Origin: Sandaracinaceae bacterium
Lineage (GTDB): Bacteria > Myxococcota_A > Polyangia > Polyangiales > JADJQN01
Length of the DNA: 64,000 nucleotides
Direction: 5' to 3'
NCBI GenBank assembly: GCA_016712745.1
Contig: JADJQN010000003.1
Span: forward strand, 620,001-684,000
Below, in pieces: positions 7,901-15,797 of this stretch (position 1 is its first letter; each line of letters begins with the position of its first letter). The position numbers and the translations under genes were made by a program. Below the pieces are notes generated by a model. The model was given only the letters and a program-made list of their open reading frames with translations. It searched no databases and was not told the DNA's origin.

Positions 7901-10286
7901 TCGCAGCGAGCTCGATTTGAACGCGCAGATTGGTTAGAAGCTCGGGGAACTTGCCCGTCTTGGCGTAGATGAGCTCGATGCCCTTGAGCGATGGCAAGTG
8001 ACGCGCATCGATCGCAAGAGCCGCTTCGTAGTGCACGGCTGCCTGATCGGTGTCCGTGAGGCGGTCTTCGTAGATCTCGGCCATGTGCGCGAGAGTCTCG
8101 ACCTTGTCCTGACCGCGCTGATTGTGCGATTTGCCATCGAGCAACTTCACAAGCTCCGGCCACTTATTGGCGCGCGAGTAGATGTCTTCGAGCGACGACG
8201 TTGCGCGGCCGTGAACCGGATCATCTTGCAGAACCTGGTTGAAGATTTCGATCGCGCGTGATTGATCGTTCAAGCGCGTGGCGATGATCTCAGCAGCTTC
8301 AGCACGGCTATCGCGCGCCTTGCCCGGGTGCGAAGAGGTGTCAGCGCGACGAAGCAAGATGTTGACGAGGTCGGGCCACGCTTGCGCCTTGCGGTAGAGA
8401 GCGACGGTTCCATTGAGCGCTTCGTCGTTTGACGGATCGATGGTGAGCGCTTGCTGAAAGCATGAGAGAGCGAAGTCGGGGCGAAGAACCTTGTCGCCGT
8501 ACCAGCTGCCCATCTGCACATAGAGGTTTGTGCGGGCGATACGCTCGGTTGTATGTTGCGCGGCCTCGCTGATGGTCGTGAGCGCTTCGTTCCAGCGCTC
8601 GCCGTTGGTGCCCGCAAGGCGTTCAATCTCGCGGATCGTGCGCTCGTCGCTCGGATTCTCTGTGAAGGCTTGCACCCAGGCGATGAACGCCGAATCGGGC
8701 TGCTGCATCTCGTCGTAGATGGTTGCAATCTCGGCGAGGATCTCTGCGCGATCGGCGGGCAAGTCGGTCTTTTCGACCTTCTCAAGGAGCCATTCGACCA
8801 GGCCTTCGTTGTTGCCGCTCGCGCGACGAAGTTCTTCGATGCCGATCTGTGCAATCTCATCGTTCGCATCGACGGCCAGAATCTGCTTGTAGGCTTCCTC
8901 AGCGGCAGTCGCGCTCTTGAGCTCATGCTCTTGAATGCGCGCGATGCGGAAGTACAACGCCTTCTTGGCTTCGGCGTCGCTTACAGCCGCTGCCGCTTCG
9001 CTCAACGCCGTGACGGCCTGATCCCACGAGTTTGACGGATCGACGATTTGCTCGAGCGCAATGGCGTTCTCTTCGTTGGTGGGATCGGCGCGCAGTGCAT
9101 CCGCTGCCTTGGCGAATGCCTTCTCGTCCAACGCACTGTCGGCCGCTGACGGCGGACGCACGGACGAACGCCCCACGGACTCAATCGCTTCGCGCAACTC
9201 GGAAGCGGTCTGATAACGCGCGGCTGGATCTTTCGCGAGAGCGCGCAGCACAACGGTGTCGAGCTCCTTCTGAACCCAACCACGCGGAGCAACCTTGCTC
9301 GGTTCTTGGGGCTCGGTGCCGATATGTTGAAGCACGATGTCGATGGCGCTCGCGCCAACGAAGGGCGGCTTGCCGACAAGCGTTTCGTACATAAGCGTTC
9401 CGACAGCGTAAACATCGCTGCGCGCATCAAGCTGGCCGCCACGCGCCTGCTCGGGCGCAATCGACTTGGCTGTGCCGAAGAGAGGCATGATGCCGGTGCG
9501 ATCGACGGATGTTGAACCCCGCGCGAGCAAGCGATCGGTGCCGCCATCGACAAGCACGGCCGTTGCTTCGGCCTTCTCGCCCGCGCCGCGCACCACAAAA
9601 ACGTTCTCAGCCTTCACGTCACCGTGAACAAGTCCCTTGGCATGCAACGCCTCGAGCCCTTCGAGCACGCTACGCAAGACCGGCTTCGCTTCATTGAAGT
9701 GCATGGGACCGACGCGCGCCAAGCGCGTACCAAGTGCCTGGCCTTCGAGGTACTGAGTCGCAACCCACGGGCGACCGTCGGGCAACTGACCCACGCCATG
9801 AATCTGCGCGAGCGCTTTGCACTTCACACGTGCGAGCACGCGCGAGACCGTGAGGTAGCGATTTACAGCGGCGCGGTCGCGCGCGAACTCGCGGCGAATG
9901 ACCTTCAACGCAATCTGCGTCGCTGCGTTCTCGGTCTTGCGCTCTGCGAGATAGACCACCCCAAGGCCGCCCTCGCCGAGCTTCTTGATGACGCGCATGC
10001 CCTCGATGACCGTGCCCGGCGCGATGTCTTCCGAAACTCCTTCGAACACTTTGCGAACGCGGTCGTCCACGCCCTTGGACGTGAACAGGAGCGCATCAGC
10101 CAACGCCTCGAGTGAGTCTTCACGAACACAACGCTCAACTAAGGCGCGCGAGAAGGCGCCCTTGCCCGCCGTTCCTCCGACTTCTTCCGGATCCAAGCCG
10201 AGCAAATCACAGCTCAGTCGCTTCATGTCTTCGAGCTCAAAAAGACGTTCAAGCTCGCCGCGGAGAATGTCGGTGGTCGGGTTCAT
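4962..10286 (-). CDS. Giant Ser/Thr protein kinase with TPR superhelix
   Basis: About 1774 residues. Residues 1-85 form an all-helical segment resembling effector-associated (death-fold-like) domains seen at the N-termini of bacterial kinases and NTPases (inference). A Hanks-type kinase follows: glycine loop LGEGGLGVVY at 103-112, Lys128, catalytic loop HGDVKAEN with Asp223, activation segment IAPEQARGG and WXXE-type C-lobe. The metal-binding DFG is replaced by DGG (247-249). From about residue 400 to 1480 there are many ~34-residue TPR units (A..IDP..., A..AL..EP type). The last ~280 residues are a separate globular region. No transmembrane segment is evident. The ATG at 10286 was chosen because the upstream in-frame Met at 10367 adds only low-complexity sequence. 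Confidence 0.9.
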   Translation of the reverse strand: MNPTTDILRGELERLFELEDMKRLSCDLLGLDPEEVGGTAGKGAFSRALVERCVREDSLEALADALLFTSKGVDDRVRKVFEGVSEDIAPGTVIEGMRVIKKLGEGGLGVVYLAERKTENAATQIALKVIRREFARDRAAVNRYLTVSRVLARVKCKALAQIHGVGQLPDGRPWVATQYLEGQALGTRLARVGPMHFNEAKPVLRSVLEGLEALHAKGLVHGDVKAENVFVVRGAGEKAEATAVLVDGGTDRLLARGSTSVDRTGIMPLFGTAKSIAPEQARGGQLDARSDVYAVGTLMYETLVGKPPFVGASAIDIVLQHIGTEPQEPSKVAPRGWVQKELDTVVLRALAKDPAARYQTASELREAIESVGRSSVRPPSAADSALDEKAFAKAADALRADPTNEENAIALEQIVDPSNSWDQAVTALSEAAAAVSDAEAKKALYFRIARIQEHELKSATAAEEAYKQILAVDANDEIAQIGIEELRRASGNNEGLVEWLLEKVEKTDLPADRAEILAEIATIYDEMQQPDSAFIAWVQAFTENPSDERTIREIERLAGTNGERWNEALTTISEAAQHTTERIARTNLYVQMGSWYGDKVLRPDFALSCFQQALTIDPSNDEALNGTVALYRKAQAWPDLVNILLRRADTSSHPGKARDSRAEAAEIIATRLNDQSRAIEIFNQVLQDDPVHGRATSSLEDIYSRANKWPELVKLLDGKSHNQRGQDKVETLAHMAEIYEDRLTDTDQAAVHYEAALAIDARHLPSLKGIELIYAKTGKFPELLTNLRVQIELAATPRQKIALLERIGGIQEEEFVDHAKASETFEEIVAIDPAHEAANTALARLYRQLHRFDELALTLDRHSKGTADHARKLELLLTAVKVLTADVGAPDRALIMCERVLAIDPKHNEALETMAHLKAQTGDTMAALAAVEKLAEGQTDIGKKAEQYVRAGKILEEKGDNDRAIEKYKQALDIDKNSISAATALRSIFGNRGDAHGAAELLARQVDMTEGAGAKSKLLAELGTLYRERLHENGKAKEAFTKALELDPTSTPAGRGLGEMAFEDENWTGAVRYLEPLLARTAEMLPQQARDVALQCGDALRTIGQADKAQRAYINARAFAPNDREVLERVAEVTFEGGAADEAVELYRAILKQFNKELVGSDRGRILYHIGEASRRANDMPTAILNLKEAAEHMPGDALPLDALAKAYETQGKWEDVVRTLARRMESAADEERFQLLVRTGDIQTEKLKSKQNAVKSYVAALEIRADDRNLLTKLMGVYSENKDWGRLVEVILRIAELVSDPAQLGKYFMTAAAISHVELRRADEAADYYAQALEHDKSLTKAFDGLIACLSEREDWTRLEDAYRSQLRRIDPTATAEQKADLWDSLAEILHHRVSSIPGAVEAYEEAQKLDPSNRRRAELLAEIYATDPKRYYQSAVKVHAELLDKSPYRAESYQALRRLYTDMKKPDESWCVCQALHCLKMAEPDEESFFKKHRQRQPASAANRFNEEIWQKLVAHHEQDALLTAIFTTIVPAVVGTRSQPLTSFGVQPNQKRDAASDPAAMAQMLNYAAGVTDLALPDVFYREGDAGGLSFMFAEKPSIGLGKAALAGGPAQALAFIAGRHLSYFRGGHYLRHLVPTGSGLRAWLLASIKTANPQFPIPADMAANVEEHLAAFKKHMSPQQIEGLKSHVHKLLAAAPELNLKRWVAAVDMTADRVGFILSNDLEIASAVVKASPEDAAAISQKDRLKELQVFSVSEAYLELRHRLGINIGE

Positions 10287-10371
10287 TCGTGGGTCCGTTT
10301 TAATGATCGGTTTCGCGAGGTTAGGCCGGCTCAGCGGAGCAGACCCCTGCCTCATTTGGGGGCGCAAATCT

Positions 10372-10408
10372 TACACAGTTGGGGGGGCTCGGCCAACCGG
10401 ATCGGCCG
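10372..10408. repeat. 37-bp repeat, copy 1 (ferredoxin-relic leader)
   Basis: 37 bp beginning TACACAGTTGGGGG and ending CCGGATCGGCCG. It is identical but for one base to 14498-14534. In both places it is followed 50-75 bp downstream by a decayed piece of ferredoxin gene. It is not seen in front of the intact ferredoxin at 16749. Confidence 0.8.
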
Positions 10409-10458
10409 AACTAGATCGACGATGTGACAGAAGCGAGGCCGCCCGGCCCGGGCGCCTC

Positions 10459-10560
10459 CTCCGCTTTGAGCCCTCCGGTGGCGAACCTGCAAGTGCCCGT
10501 AGGCACTAGCCTTGTTGACCTCACCAACGACCACCCGTGCGGTGGCGTCCCGCATTTGCA
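10459..10560 (+). pseudogene. Decayed 5' fragment of a [2Fe-2S] ferredoxin gene, copy 1
   Basis: The DNA aligns with bases ~16757-16860 of the intact ferredoxin gene: CGCTTTGAGCCCTCCGG is identical and the similarity continues to the PYSC-equivalent position. Translation gives RFEPSGGE, then a one-base insertion shifts the frame and LQVPVGTSLVDLTNDHP continues, matching VQVPVGTRIVDVTDDHP of the intact protein. All iron-sulphur cysteines are lost. It is preceded by the 37-bp repeat and followed within 6 bp by an element shared with the second relic. It cannot encode a ferredoxin. Confidence 0.75.
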
Positions 10561-10576
10561 TAGACGCGTTTCGCCT

Positions 10577-10939
10577 TTAGAGGACGCGAATATCGTCGAG
10601 CTCCACCCTTAGACCGCTGTCCTGGTCCTCGACTGTAAGTGTAAGCGTCAAGTCCGAACGGCCTTCTTCCAACGTCCAAAGCGTAACGTTGACGGACCAT
10701 TGTCGAGGGCTGGTGCCGCTCACGAAGATGGCGTCGAACTCTAGACGATCCGAAGGCGGTACGATCAGGGTTCGGCCGTATTCGGCGATGGCGGATTCGA
10801 TCTGCGCCGCCGTCATGCGCCGCCCTCGGGCAAGACTTTCCAAGTCTCGATATCGACGACCAACGAGCAGATCGATGACGAGCCGAGCTGCGCTTTCAAC
10901 ATTCTCGATCATCTTGGCAACGATATCAGGCGGCAACAC
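10577..10939 (-). CDS. Hypothetical protein, 120 aa
   Basis: A 120-residue protein of no family I recognise with confidence. It starts with a helical segment (IVAKMIENVESAARLVIDLL), a basic turn RRYRDLESLARGRR, and a second half rich in beta strands (WSVNVTLWTLEEG, LTLTLTVEDQD). Composition and codon use look like a real soluble cytoplasmic protein; there is no signal peptide or membrane segment. Its stop codon lies inside a 22-bp element shared with the stop of the 14767 gene, right beside a ferredoxin relic. Upstream to 11204 nothing convincing is coded. Confidence 0.6.
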   Translation of the reverse strand: MLPPDIVAKMIENVESAARLVIDLLVGRRYRDLESLARGRRMTAAQIESAIAEYGRTLIVPPSDRLEFDAIFVSGTSPRQWSVNVTLWTLEEGRSDLTLTLTVEDQDSGLRVELDDIRVL

Positions 10940-11204
10940 AGGCGCGAAGTGCGCTGCTCAACGGCGGTCCAGTTCGCCCGGCACTCGAGAACACAGAACA
11001 CGCGCAATGAGCAGACGTCGAGCCGGTGCGCTTATGAACTCGCGTTCGTTCTCCAATGCTCCCCGCTCGGTGACGTACGATGAACGAGTCGCGCGGCACG
11101 TATCACCCTTCAGGGTGATGTTGATCGCGTTCGAATCACCTCCAGCGGAAAAACAGCGGCCCGAACGATCAGTGCGTTGACGATGCGCACGTACCCGCGA
11201 GACC

Positions 11205-11605
11205 GTGCGCACCGAGGTCGTTCTCGATGCGCTCAACATGGCAGTGGCGCAGCGCAAGCCACGGCGCGTGATTCACCATTCGGATCATGGCTGCCAGTAC
11301 ACGTCGTTTGCATTTGGCCGCCGCTGCCGCGAGGTCGGCGTGCGTCCGTCACGCGGATCCGTCGGCGACGCGTACGACAACGCGATGTGCGAAAGCTTCT
11401 TCGCAAGCCTGGAGTGCGAGCTACTCGATCGTCGACGATTTCGAACGCAGGCCAAAGCGAAGCTCGCGGCCTTTCAATACATCGAAGGCTTCTACAACTC
11501 ACGTTGACGCCACTCGGCGCTCGACTTCAAAGCTCCCATCAAGTACGAACAAATGCAGATGCGCGCCGAAAGCGCTTCACCTTCCATCAAACCGGGGCGA
11601 CTCCA
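11205..11605 (+). pseudogene. IS3-family transposase (OrfB) remnant
   Basis: The C-terminal half of an IS3-type DDE transposase. HHSDHGCQYTS carries the second catalytic Asp and the DNAMCESFFASLECELL stretch carries the catalytic Glu; the first Asp and the whole HTH/OrfA part are absent. After FYNSR an in-frame TGA at 11505 interrupts the normal RRRHSAL motif (CGA to TGA); the frame then continues with ALDFKAPIKYE and KPGRLH, as in complete IS3 elements. No flanking inverted repeats or target duplication could be recognised. The element is dead and 5'-truncated. The 265 bp before it hold nothing I can identify. Confidence 0.82.
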
Positions 11606-11733
11606 CTCAACACTTCGCTCGACGAGGAGGATGCAGGTTCGTTGCAGTACCTGACGAGGCGGCGCGTATCCATCTTGCAGAAGGCTTCTTCCGCGAATTC
11701 GTCCCAGGGCATGGGTTAGCGCATACTTACTCA

Positions 11734-12870
11734 ATGCGACAACTGTTCGGTGTGCTCCTCGTGATTTCTGCGGCCGCGACGCTCACCGCATGCGCTTCGA
11801 GCAATGATGCGTCATGCACGCCCGGAACGAATAGTGCGTGCGCGTGTGGCATGGTTGTAGGCACGCGAAGCTGCGGAGCGGCCGGCGTGTGGGGCGCATG
11901 CGGATGCACGGAAGTGGATGGTGGCGGTGTTGATTTCGGGATCGATTCCGGCGGCACCATCGATATGGGTCAGTCGATGATAGACGCCGGCGACGCATCC
12001 ATTTCTGATTCGGGATCCATCGATGCTGCTGGTGCGCGCGCACAGGTGTTGGCGTCGTTGCCATCACTTCCCGTCGCAACCGTCAGCGGGGGAACAGGAT
12101 TGCCTGATTATAGTTGTCGGCAAGCGTGGGATCAGGACCTGCCCGGCAGCGGCACAATCGCCGACGGCACGTTCAACTTCGACTACGGCGGCGCGATCGG
12201 CGCGATCGTCGACGTGAAGATCTTTCCGAGCAACGACATTCCGTATGATCTCGTCTGCACTGGATCGTGCTTCACGCGGCCAACAAATATGAGTGGAACG
12301 ACGAGTCAGTTCTCACTTGATAGCGGACGCTTCACGGCATGGGCGACGCCTACGTGGACGACCGGTTGGGATGACGTGATCGTTCCCGGCATCGGCTACT
12401 TCGTAGAGTCAAATGACTTTTCGAGTTCTGGCGTGCGCGTTGCAATTCCATCCACGACCGAGATGGCGGAGCTCTACTCCAGTCACTCGATGGCTTACAC
12501 AAGCGAGCGCTCCACGGTTTACGGAATCGTGGTGGACTGCAACGGGCGTCCCGTCCAGGGTGCAGCCATCCGCATCTTTGGCGAGACTGGCTTGCGCGAC
12601 GAGTTCGATCCTCCGTTGAAATGGTATATCCCGCCGTCGGGCGCAGGTACGGGCGGCGAATGGACTGCACTCGCCGGTAACGTCATGTTGCTCGACATGC
12701 GCCCGCTGGATCCGCGCGGCACGCCGATGCGCATTGAAGCGTGGGCAAACCTTGGAAGCACTACGCCCGAGCTCGTGTCATGCGAAAAGGTACGCATCTT
12801 CGGCGGAACCATGGCGAACATACTCGTTCTTCCGCGCCGCATCGGAAGCCCCAGCGATTGCACGCCGTAA
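11734..12870 (+). CDS. Cys-rich lipoprotein with carboxypeptidase-regulatory-like domain
   Basis: 378 residues. A signal peptide ends in a lipobox (AATLTACASS), so it should be an outer-membrane or surface lipoprotein. Directly after comes a six-cysteine module (C-x7-C-x-C-x8-C-x8-C-x-C, starting CTPGTNSACAC) shared with the products at 15798 and 44435. An Asp/Ser/Gly linker with IDMG and DAGDAS follows, then a globular part of about 280 residues; STVYGIVVDCNGRPVQGAAI resembles the start of a carboxypeptidase-regulatory-like beta sandwich. The start at 11734 fits the signal peptide; upstream in-frame sequence belongs to the transposase remnant region. Function unknown. Confidence 0.82.
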   Translation: MRQLFGVLLVISAAATLTACASSNDASCTPGTNSACACGMVVGTRSCGAAGVWGACGCTEVDGGGVDFGIDSGGTIDMGQSMIDAGDASISDSGSIDAAGARAQVLASLPSLPVATVSGGTGLPDYSCRQAWDQDLPGSGTIADGTFNFDYGGAIGAIVDVKIFPSNDIPYDLVCTGSCFTRPTNMSGTTSQFSLDSGRFTAWATPTWTTGWDDVIVPGIGYFVESNDFSSSGVRVAIPSTTEMAELYSSHSMAYTSERSTVYGIVVDCNGRPVQGAAIRIFGETGLRDEFDPPLKWYIPPSGAGTGGEWTALAGNVMLLDMRPLDPRGTPMRIEAWANLGSTTPELVSCEKVRIFGGTMANILVLPRRIGSPSDCTP

Positions 12871-12948
12871 CTTGCACGGGATGTGCGGGCAGCTAAGAAT
12901 CCGTAGCTCGCGCGATGCTTTCGGCATTGGAACTGACGCTTGTGGATT

Positions 12949-14457
12949 TTACCGCGGTGGCGCGCTGATGCGAAGAACCGTTCCAAGCTCCGGGCAAACG
13001 ACCGCGCGGGCTTCTAGGCCCGCTGCGTCAAGGTCACTTTCGATCGTGGCGCGGGAGACGGGCAGATCGGAGAGCCAGACCATTTGGCGAAAGTGGTGCT
13101 GGTCGAGGTAACGAAGCGCAATGCGTCGAGCCTTCGTGCTTCCCCACGGCCAACGGAATGCAGCGAGTCCTGTCGTGTACTGCACCGAGGTGCCGCGTTC
13201 TTGCGCCCAGACTACGTCGGTGTCTGAAAAGCACGAACGATATGTTTGTGCGGACACACGCGTGGGCGCGCCTGCTCGCGACGCGACCAAGACGAACACG
13301 CTTAACGCGAGCACTGCGCTAGCGACAACGGTCTGATGCTCCACCGCCTTCTGCCACATGCGCAAGCGAGCCAGATGAGGCACGAGCGCGCCGAGAACGA
13401 GAATCGCGCTTGCGTAGGGATAGTAAGGCATCGTCACATCGTGCGCGATGAAGAAGAGATAGTTCAACGCCGCGGTCACTACGAGCCATCGCGCGTCTCG
13501 CGCGGCGAGTAGTCCCATTCTGCGTAGGCGAAAAGCCACCATGAACAAAAGAAGGTGAATGGGTGCCCAGAGCGGATAGTGGAAAAAGTAGAAAGCGAAG
13601 TTCGTGCCCCATGCAGTGAGAGGCGCCCAGGCTTGGTCCACGACCGAGTAGGTGGAGTGGAACGGACTACCCGTCACAAGGTATTGCCAAAGCAAGACCA
13701 GAACCACACCAGGCAGGGCAGCGAGCACGACGCTGGGAATGCGACGGGCAATTGCGCGGAGACTATCTGTGTCTGAGCTCAGCGCGTAAAGCGCCACAGG
13801 TACTAAGATCACAATATTCGAGACCCGAAACACAATGCTCAGCGAGACGAGCAAAACCGACCACACGGGTCTGCGCGCAAGCATCATGCCCGCCGCGATA
13901 AGCAGACCAAACGTCGGCGCAACGGAGGTCACTGTCTCTATCTCGGACGAAAGAGGCGGAATGAAGAGACATGCGCTCAGCACCGCGATCGTACCAATAG
14001 TGCTCTGCCGCTTTTCCACGTCGGGGGATGCGTAGGCCGCCGCCAACGAAAAGGCGAACCACATCGCAATGACAATCAGGGGAAACGAACTGGCACGGAG
14101 CGCTCGGGGAAACGCACTCAGCAGCACTGAGGTTCCAGGCGGGTATTGATTGATGATGCGATTGGTTCCGCCTAGAACGTGATAGGCGTGCGGGGCGACC
14201 ATCCATCTGTATTCGTCTTCTTGAGTGTGCCGCGAGAGCTCGGCGAGAAGGCCGGCGCGAAAAGGTCGATTGACGTGCTCGGCCGCTGGGATGCCCCGCG
14301 CAAAGGCGTCGGCGAGCTCCAAATAGCCGAACTCGTCGCAAGCTTGCGGAATGAAGTGCTCGTAGCTCGGGAAGAAGCGCACGAAGGCTACGAGCAGGGC
14401 CGCGACGACGAAGAGCGCTAAGTTTCGCCTGTCCCATCGCCGGACTCCGCTCATCAT
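12949..14457 (-). CDS. Polytopic membrane protein, GT-C glycosyltransferase-like
   Basis: About 502 residues with around ten hydrophobic segments. After the first membrane helix it has an acidic motif ACDEFGYLELADAF, and before the second NQYPPGTSVLL; both placements resemble the acidic loop and YPPG segment of GT-C enzymes (ArnT/PMT-like) that use polyprenyl-phosphate sugars. A C-terminal soluble domain of ~130 residues follows the last helix. The start was put at the ATG pair 14457/14454; the longer in-frame extension reads through the 37-bp repeat and is not coding. Sugar and acceptor unknown; the family call is inference from topology and motifs. Confidence 0.7.
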   Translation of the reverse strand: MMSGVRRWDRRNLALFVVAALLVAFVRFFPSYEHFIPQACDEFGYLELADAFARGIPAAEHVNRPFRAGLLAELSRHTQEDEYRWMVAPHAYHVLGGTNRIINQYPPGTSVLLSAFPRALRASSFPLIVIAMWFAFSLAAAYASPDVEKRQSTIGTIAVLSACLFIPPLSSEIETVTSVAPTFGLLIAAGMMLARRPVWSVLLVSLSIVFRVSNIVILVPVALYALSSDTDSLRAIARRIPSVVLAALPGVVLVLLWQYLVTGSPFHSTYSVVDQAWAPLTAWGTNFAFYFFHYPLWAPIHLLLFMVAFRLRRMGLLAARDARWLVVTAALNYLFFIAHDVTMPYYPYASAILVLGALVPHLARLRMWQKAVEHQTVVASAVLALSVFVLVASRAGAPTRVSAQTYRSCFSDTDVVWAQERGTSVQYTTGLAAFRWPWGSTKARRIALRYLDQHHFRQMVWLSDLPVSRATIESDLDAAGLEARAVVCPELGTVLRISAPPR

Positions 14458-14497
14458 AGTCAGATACCACAGGCCGCATGCCTGCGGCTGTGGCGCG

Positions 14498-14534
14498 TAC
14501 ACAGTTGGAGGGGCTCGGCCAACCGGATCGGCCG
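14498..14534. repeat. 37-bp repeat, copy 2 (ferredoxin-relic leader)
   Basis: Same 37 bp as at 10372-10408 with one G-to-A change. It precedes the second ferredoxin relic by about 70 bp and lies 40 bp upstream of the membrane-protein start on the other strand. Confidence 0.8.
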
Positions 14535-14605
14535 GCACTTCATTGGCGAAGTTGGTGTAAACCCCGCTCGACCCCGCCGTTTGACGCGCGCGCGCGCCGC
14601 GCGGG

Positions 14606-14703
14606 CCGGTTACGAGGCGCAAGCGGCCGTAGGTACTGGCGCTGTTGCCGTTACCGACGACCGAAGACGAGCCGCACGCGCGTTTCAGTTCGGCGCAACC
14701 GCC
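14606..14703 (+). pseudogene. Decayed 5' fragment of a [2Fe-2S] ferredoxin gene, copy 2
   Basis: Aligned with the intact gene from its CCGGTTACGA (base ~16775) onward; the block TACCGACGACC and the surrounding 55 bp are clearly alike. Translation keeps the frame: AGYEAQAAVGTGAVAVTDD against SGYEVQVPVGTRIVDVTDD. After that similarity fades (AFQFGATAE against PYSCRSANC) and every cluster cysteine is gone. The changes are mostly to GC-rich codons. It is a separate relic from copy 1, since the two keep different parts of the gene. Confidence 0.68.
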
Positions 14704-14766
14704 GAGCGCACGCTCCGAGCGCCCCTGAATGGTGCAACGTCTTCGCCATCAGCAGGCGTTTCACGG

Positions 14767-15030
14767 TCAGAGGTCGCAGAGGTTTGAAAGCGCACAGACT
14801 GCATTGCCAAACGCTTCCGCCTGCTCGCGCGCGTGAAAGTTCCAACGAAACACAGGCTCACCACGGGAATCGAAAACGTCTAGGCGATAGTCATCGAGAA
14901 GTTGCCCGCTCTCAATCGACATCGTGCTCGCCCGCGACAGATCAAAACGCTCCGAACTCGGCGCAGCGCTCGGACTCAGGTACGTCGTCCGAATTTCCAA
15001 CGTCGACCCCGAGACCGTCGCGCTCAACAT
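14767..15030 (-). CDS. Hypothetical small protein, 87 aa
   Basis: An 87-residue frame without recognised family. It reads like a small soluble beta-rich domain (LEIRTTYLSP, YRLDVFDSRGEPVFRWNF) with a C-terminal helix (AEAFGNAVCALSN). The frame stays open upstream of the ATG with no start codon and no ribosome site is visible, so it may be the 3' part of a broken gene. Its stop codon lies in the same 22-bp shared element as that of the 10577 gene, next to a ferredoxin relic. Confidence 0.45.
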   Translation of the reverse strand: MLSATVSGSTLEIRTTYLSPSAAPSSERFDLSRASTMSIESGQLLDDYRLDVFDSRGEPVFRWNFHAREQAEAFGNAVCALSNLCDL

Positions 15031-15144
15031 CGGGGGCCACGATAGTGACGCTATCCGGCCCCGACCAGTTAATGTTGGCGCCTCGCCGACGTTAGTCGGG
15101 CAGTTATTCTTCCGGGCGGCAGCTAGGAGACGTCGCGGACGCTG

Positions 15145-15720
15145 CTACAAGACGTCGGGACAAAGCGTTGCATCAGCGCAGCCTACCAACGAACCACCAA
15201 ACTCGGTGCAAACGAGGTCGCCGCATTCGCTGCAAGAACTGGTGAGGAGCCAACCGCAGGTCCCCATCTCGCTTCCGTCGTCGGCTACGCGCGAAAGACA
15301 TCCACGGTCCGTGGAATCGATTAGGCAGGCCGCGGCGAGCGCGCCAGGCACTCCATCGGTCGGGCACTCCGCATCCGACGTTGCGTTCGCGCGACACATC
15401 AATCCGAAAGCGCACCGCCGTGAATCCGTGCACGCCTCTTCGCGACCAAGCACAAACTCGGGGAGGCACAGAGGGATCGTGCGATCTCCTTCGAGCGCGC
15501 AAACGAGATCGATCGAGCACGCATCGATACCGAGTGACGGACAACACCGTTGCCCCTCGGCAGCCGCAGGGTCGACGCCGGTGCAATCGATTGCGCTCAA
15601 GTCCGGTGCGGGGGACGAGTCCGATGAAACGCCAGCATCTGTCGCGCCGCGCCCACCGGAACGATTCGACCCGCATGAAGCGCAAATGACGCTCATGAGT
15701 GAGATCGCGCAGACGCGCAT
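15145..15720 (-). CDS. Cys-rich lipoprotein, unknown function
   Basis: 191 residues. A short signal peptide ends in a lipobox (SVICASCGSN). A Ser/Asp/Ala linker (GATDAGVSSDSSPAPD) leads to about 150 residues containing some 16 cysteines, e.g. GQRCCPSLG, CSIDLVCA, RRCAFGLMCRA, CGWLLTSSCSECGDLVC. It should be an exported, disulphide-rich surface protein. The pattern resembles the small Cys-rich secreted domains common in Myxococcota, but no named domain can be assigned. A neighbouring lipoprotein gene of the same type starts 482 bp upstream on the same strand. Confidence 0.78.
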   Translation of the reverse strand: MRVCAISLMSVICASCGSNRSGGRGATDAGVSSDSSPAPDLSAIDCTGVDPAAAEGQRCCPSLGIDACSIDLVCALEGDRTIPLCLPEFVLGREEACTDSRRCAFGLMCRANATSDAECPTDGVPGALAAACLIDSTDRGCLSRVADDGSEMGTCGWLLTSSCSECGDLVCTEFGGSLVGCADATLCPDVL

Positions 15721-15797
15721 TGCGAGTGAAACAGAGGGCGTAAGTCGGAAGCATGGGCGCAGCGCTACTTTGCCGGCGGCGTACTCGCAAGCCCGAA

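Noticed and set aside
11287..11733. N-terminal extension of the 11734 lipoprotein
   Set aside because: The in-frame extension overlaps the transposase remnant in another register and would bury the signal peptide; the lipobox fixes the start at 11734.
12949..14622. Longer start for the GT-C-like membrane protein at 14622
   Set aside because: The extra 55 codons read through the 37-bp repeat and ferredoxin-relic leader and contain no membrane or signal character.
10372..15030. Integron-like cassettes with the ferredoxin relic as attC site
   Set aside because: No paired GTTRRRY core sites, no integron integrase in the window, and the relics clearly align to protein-coding ferredoxin sequence. 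The shared gene-end element is reported as a finding instead.
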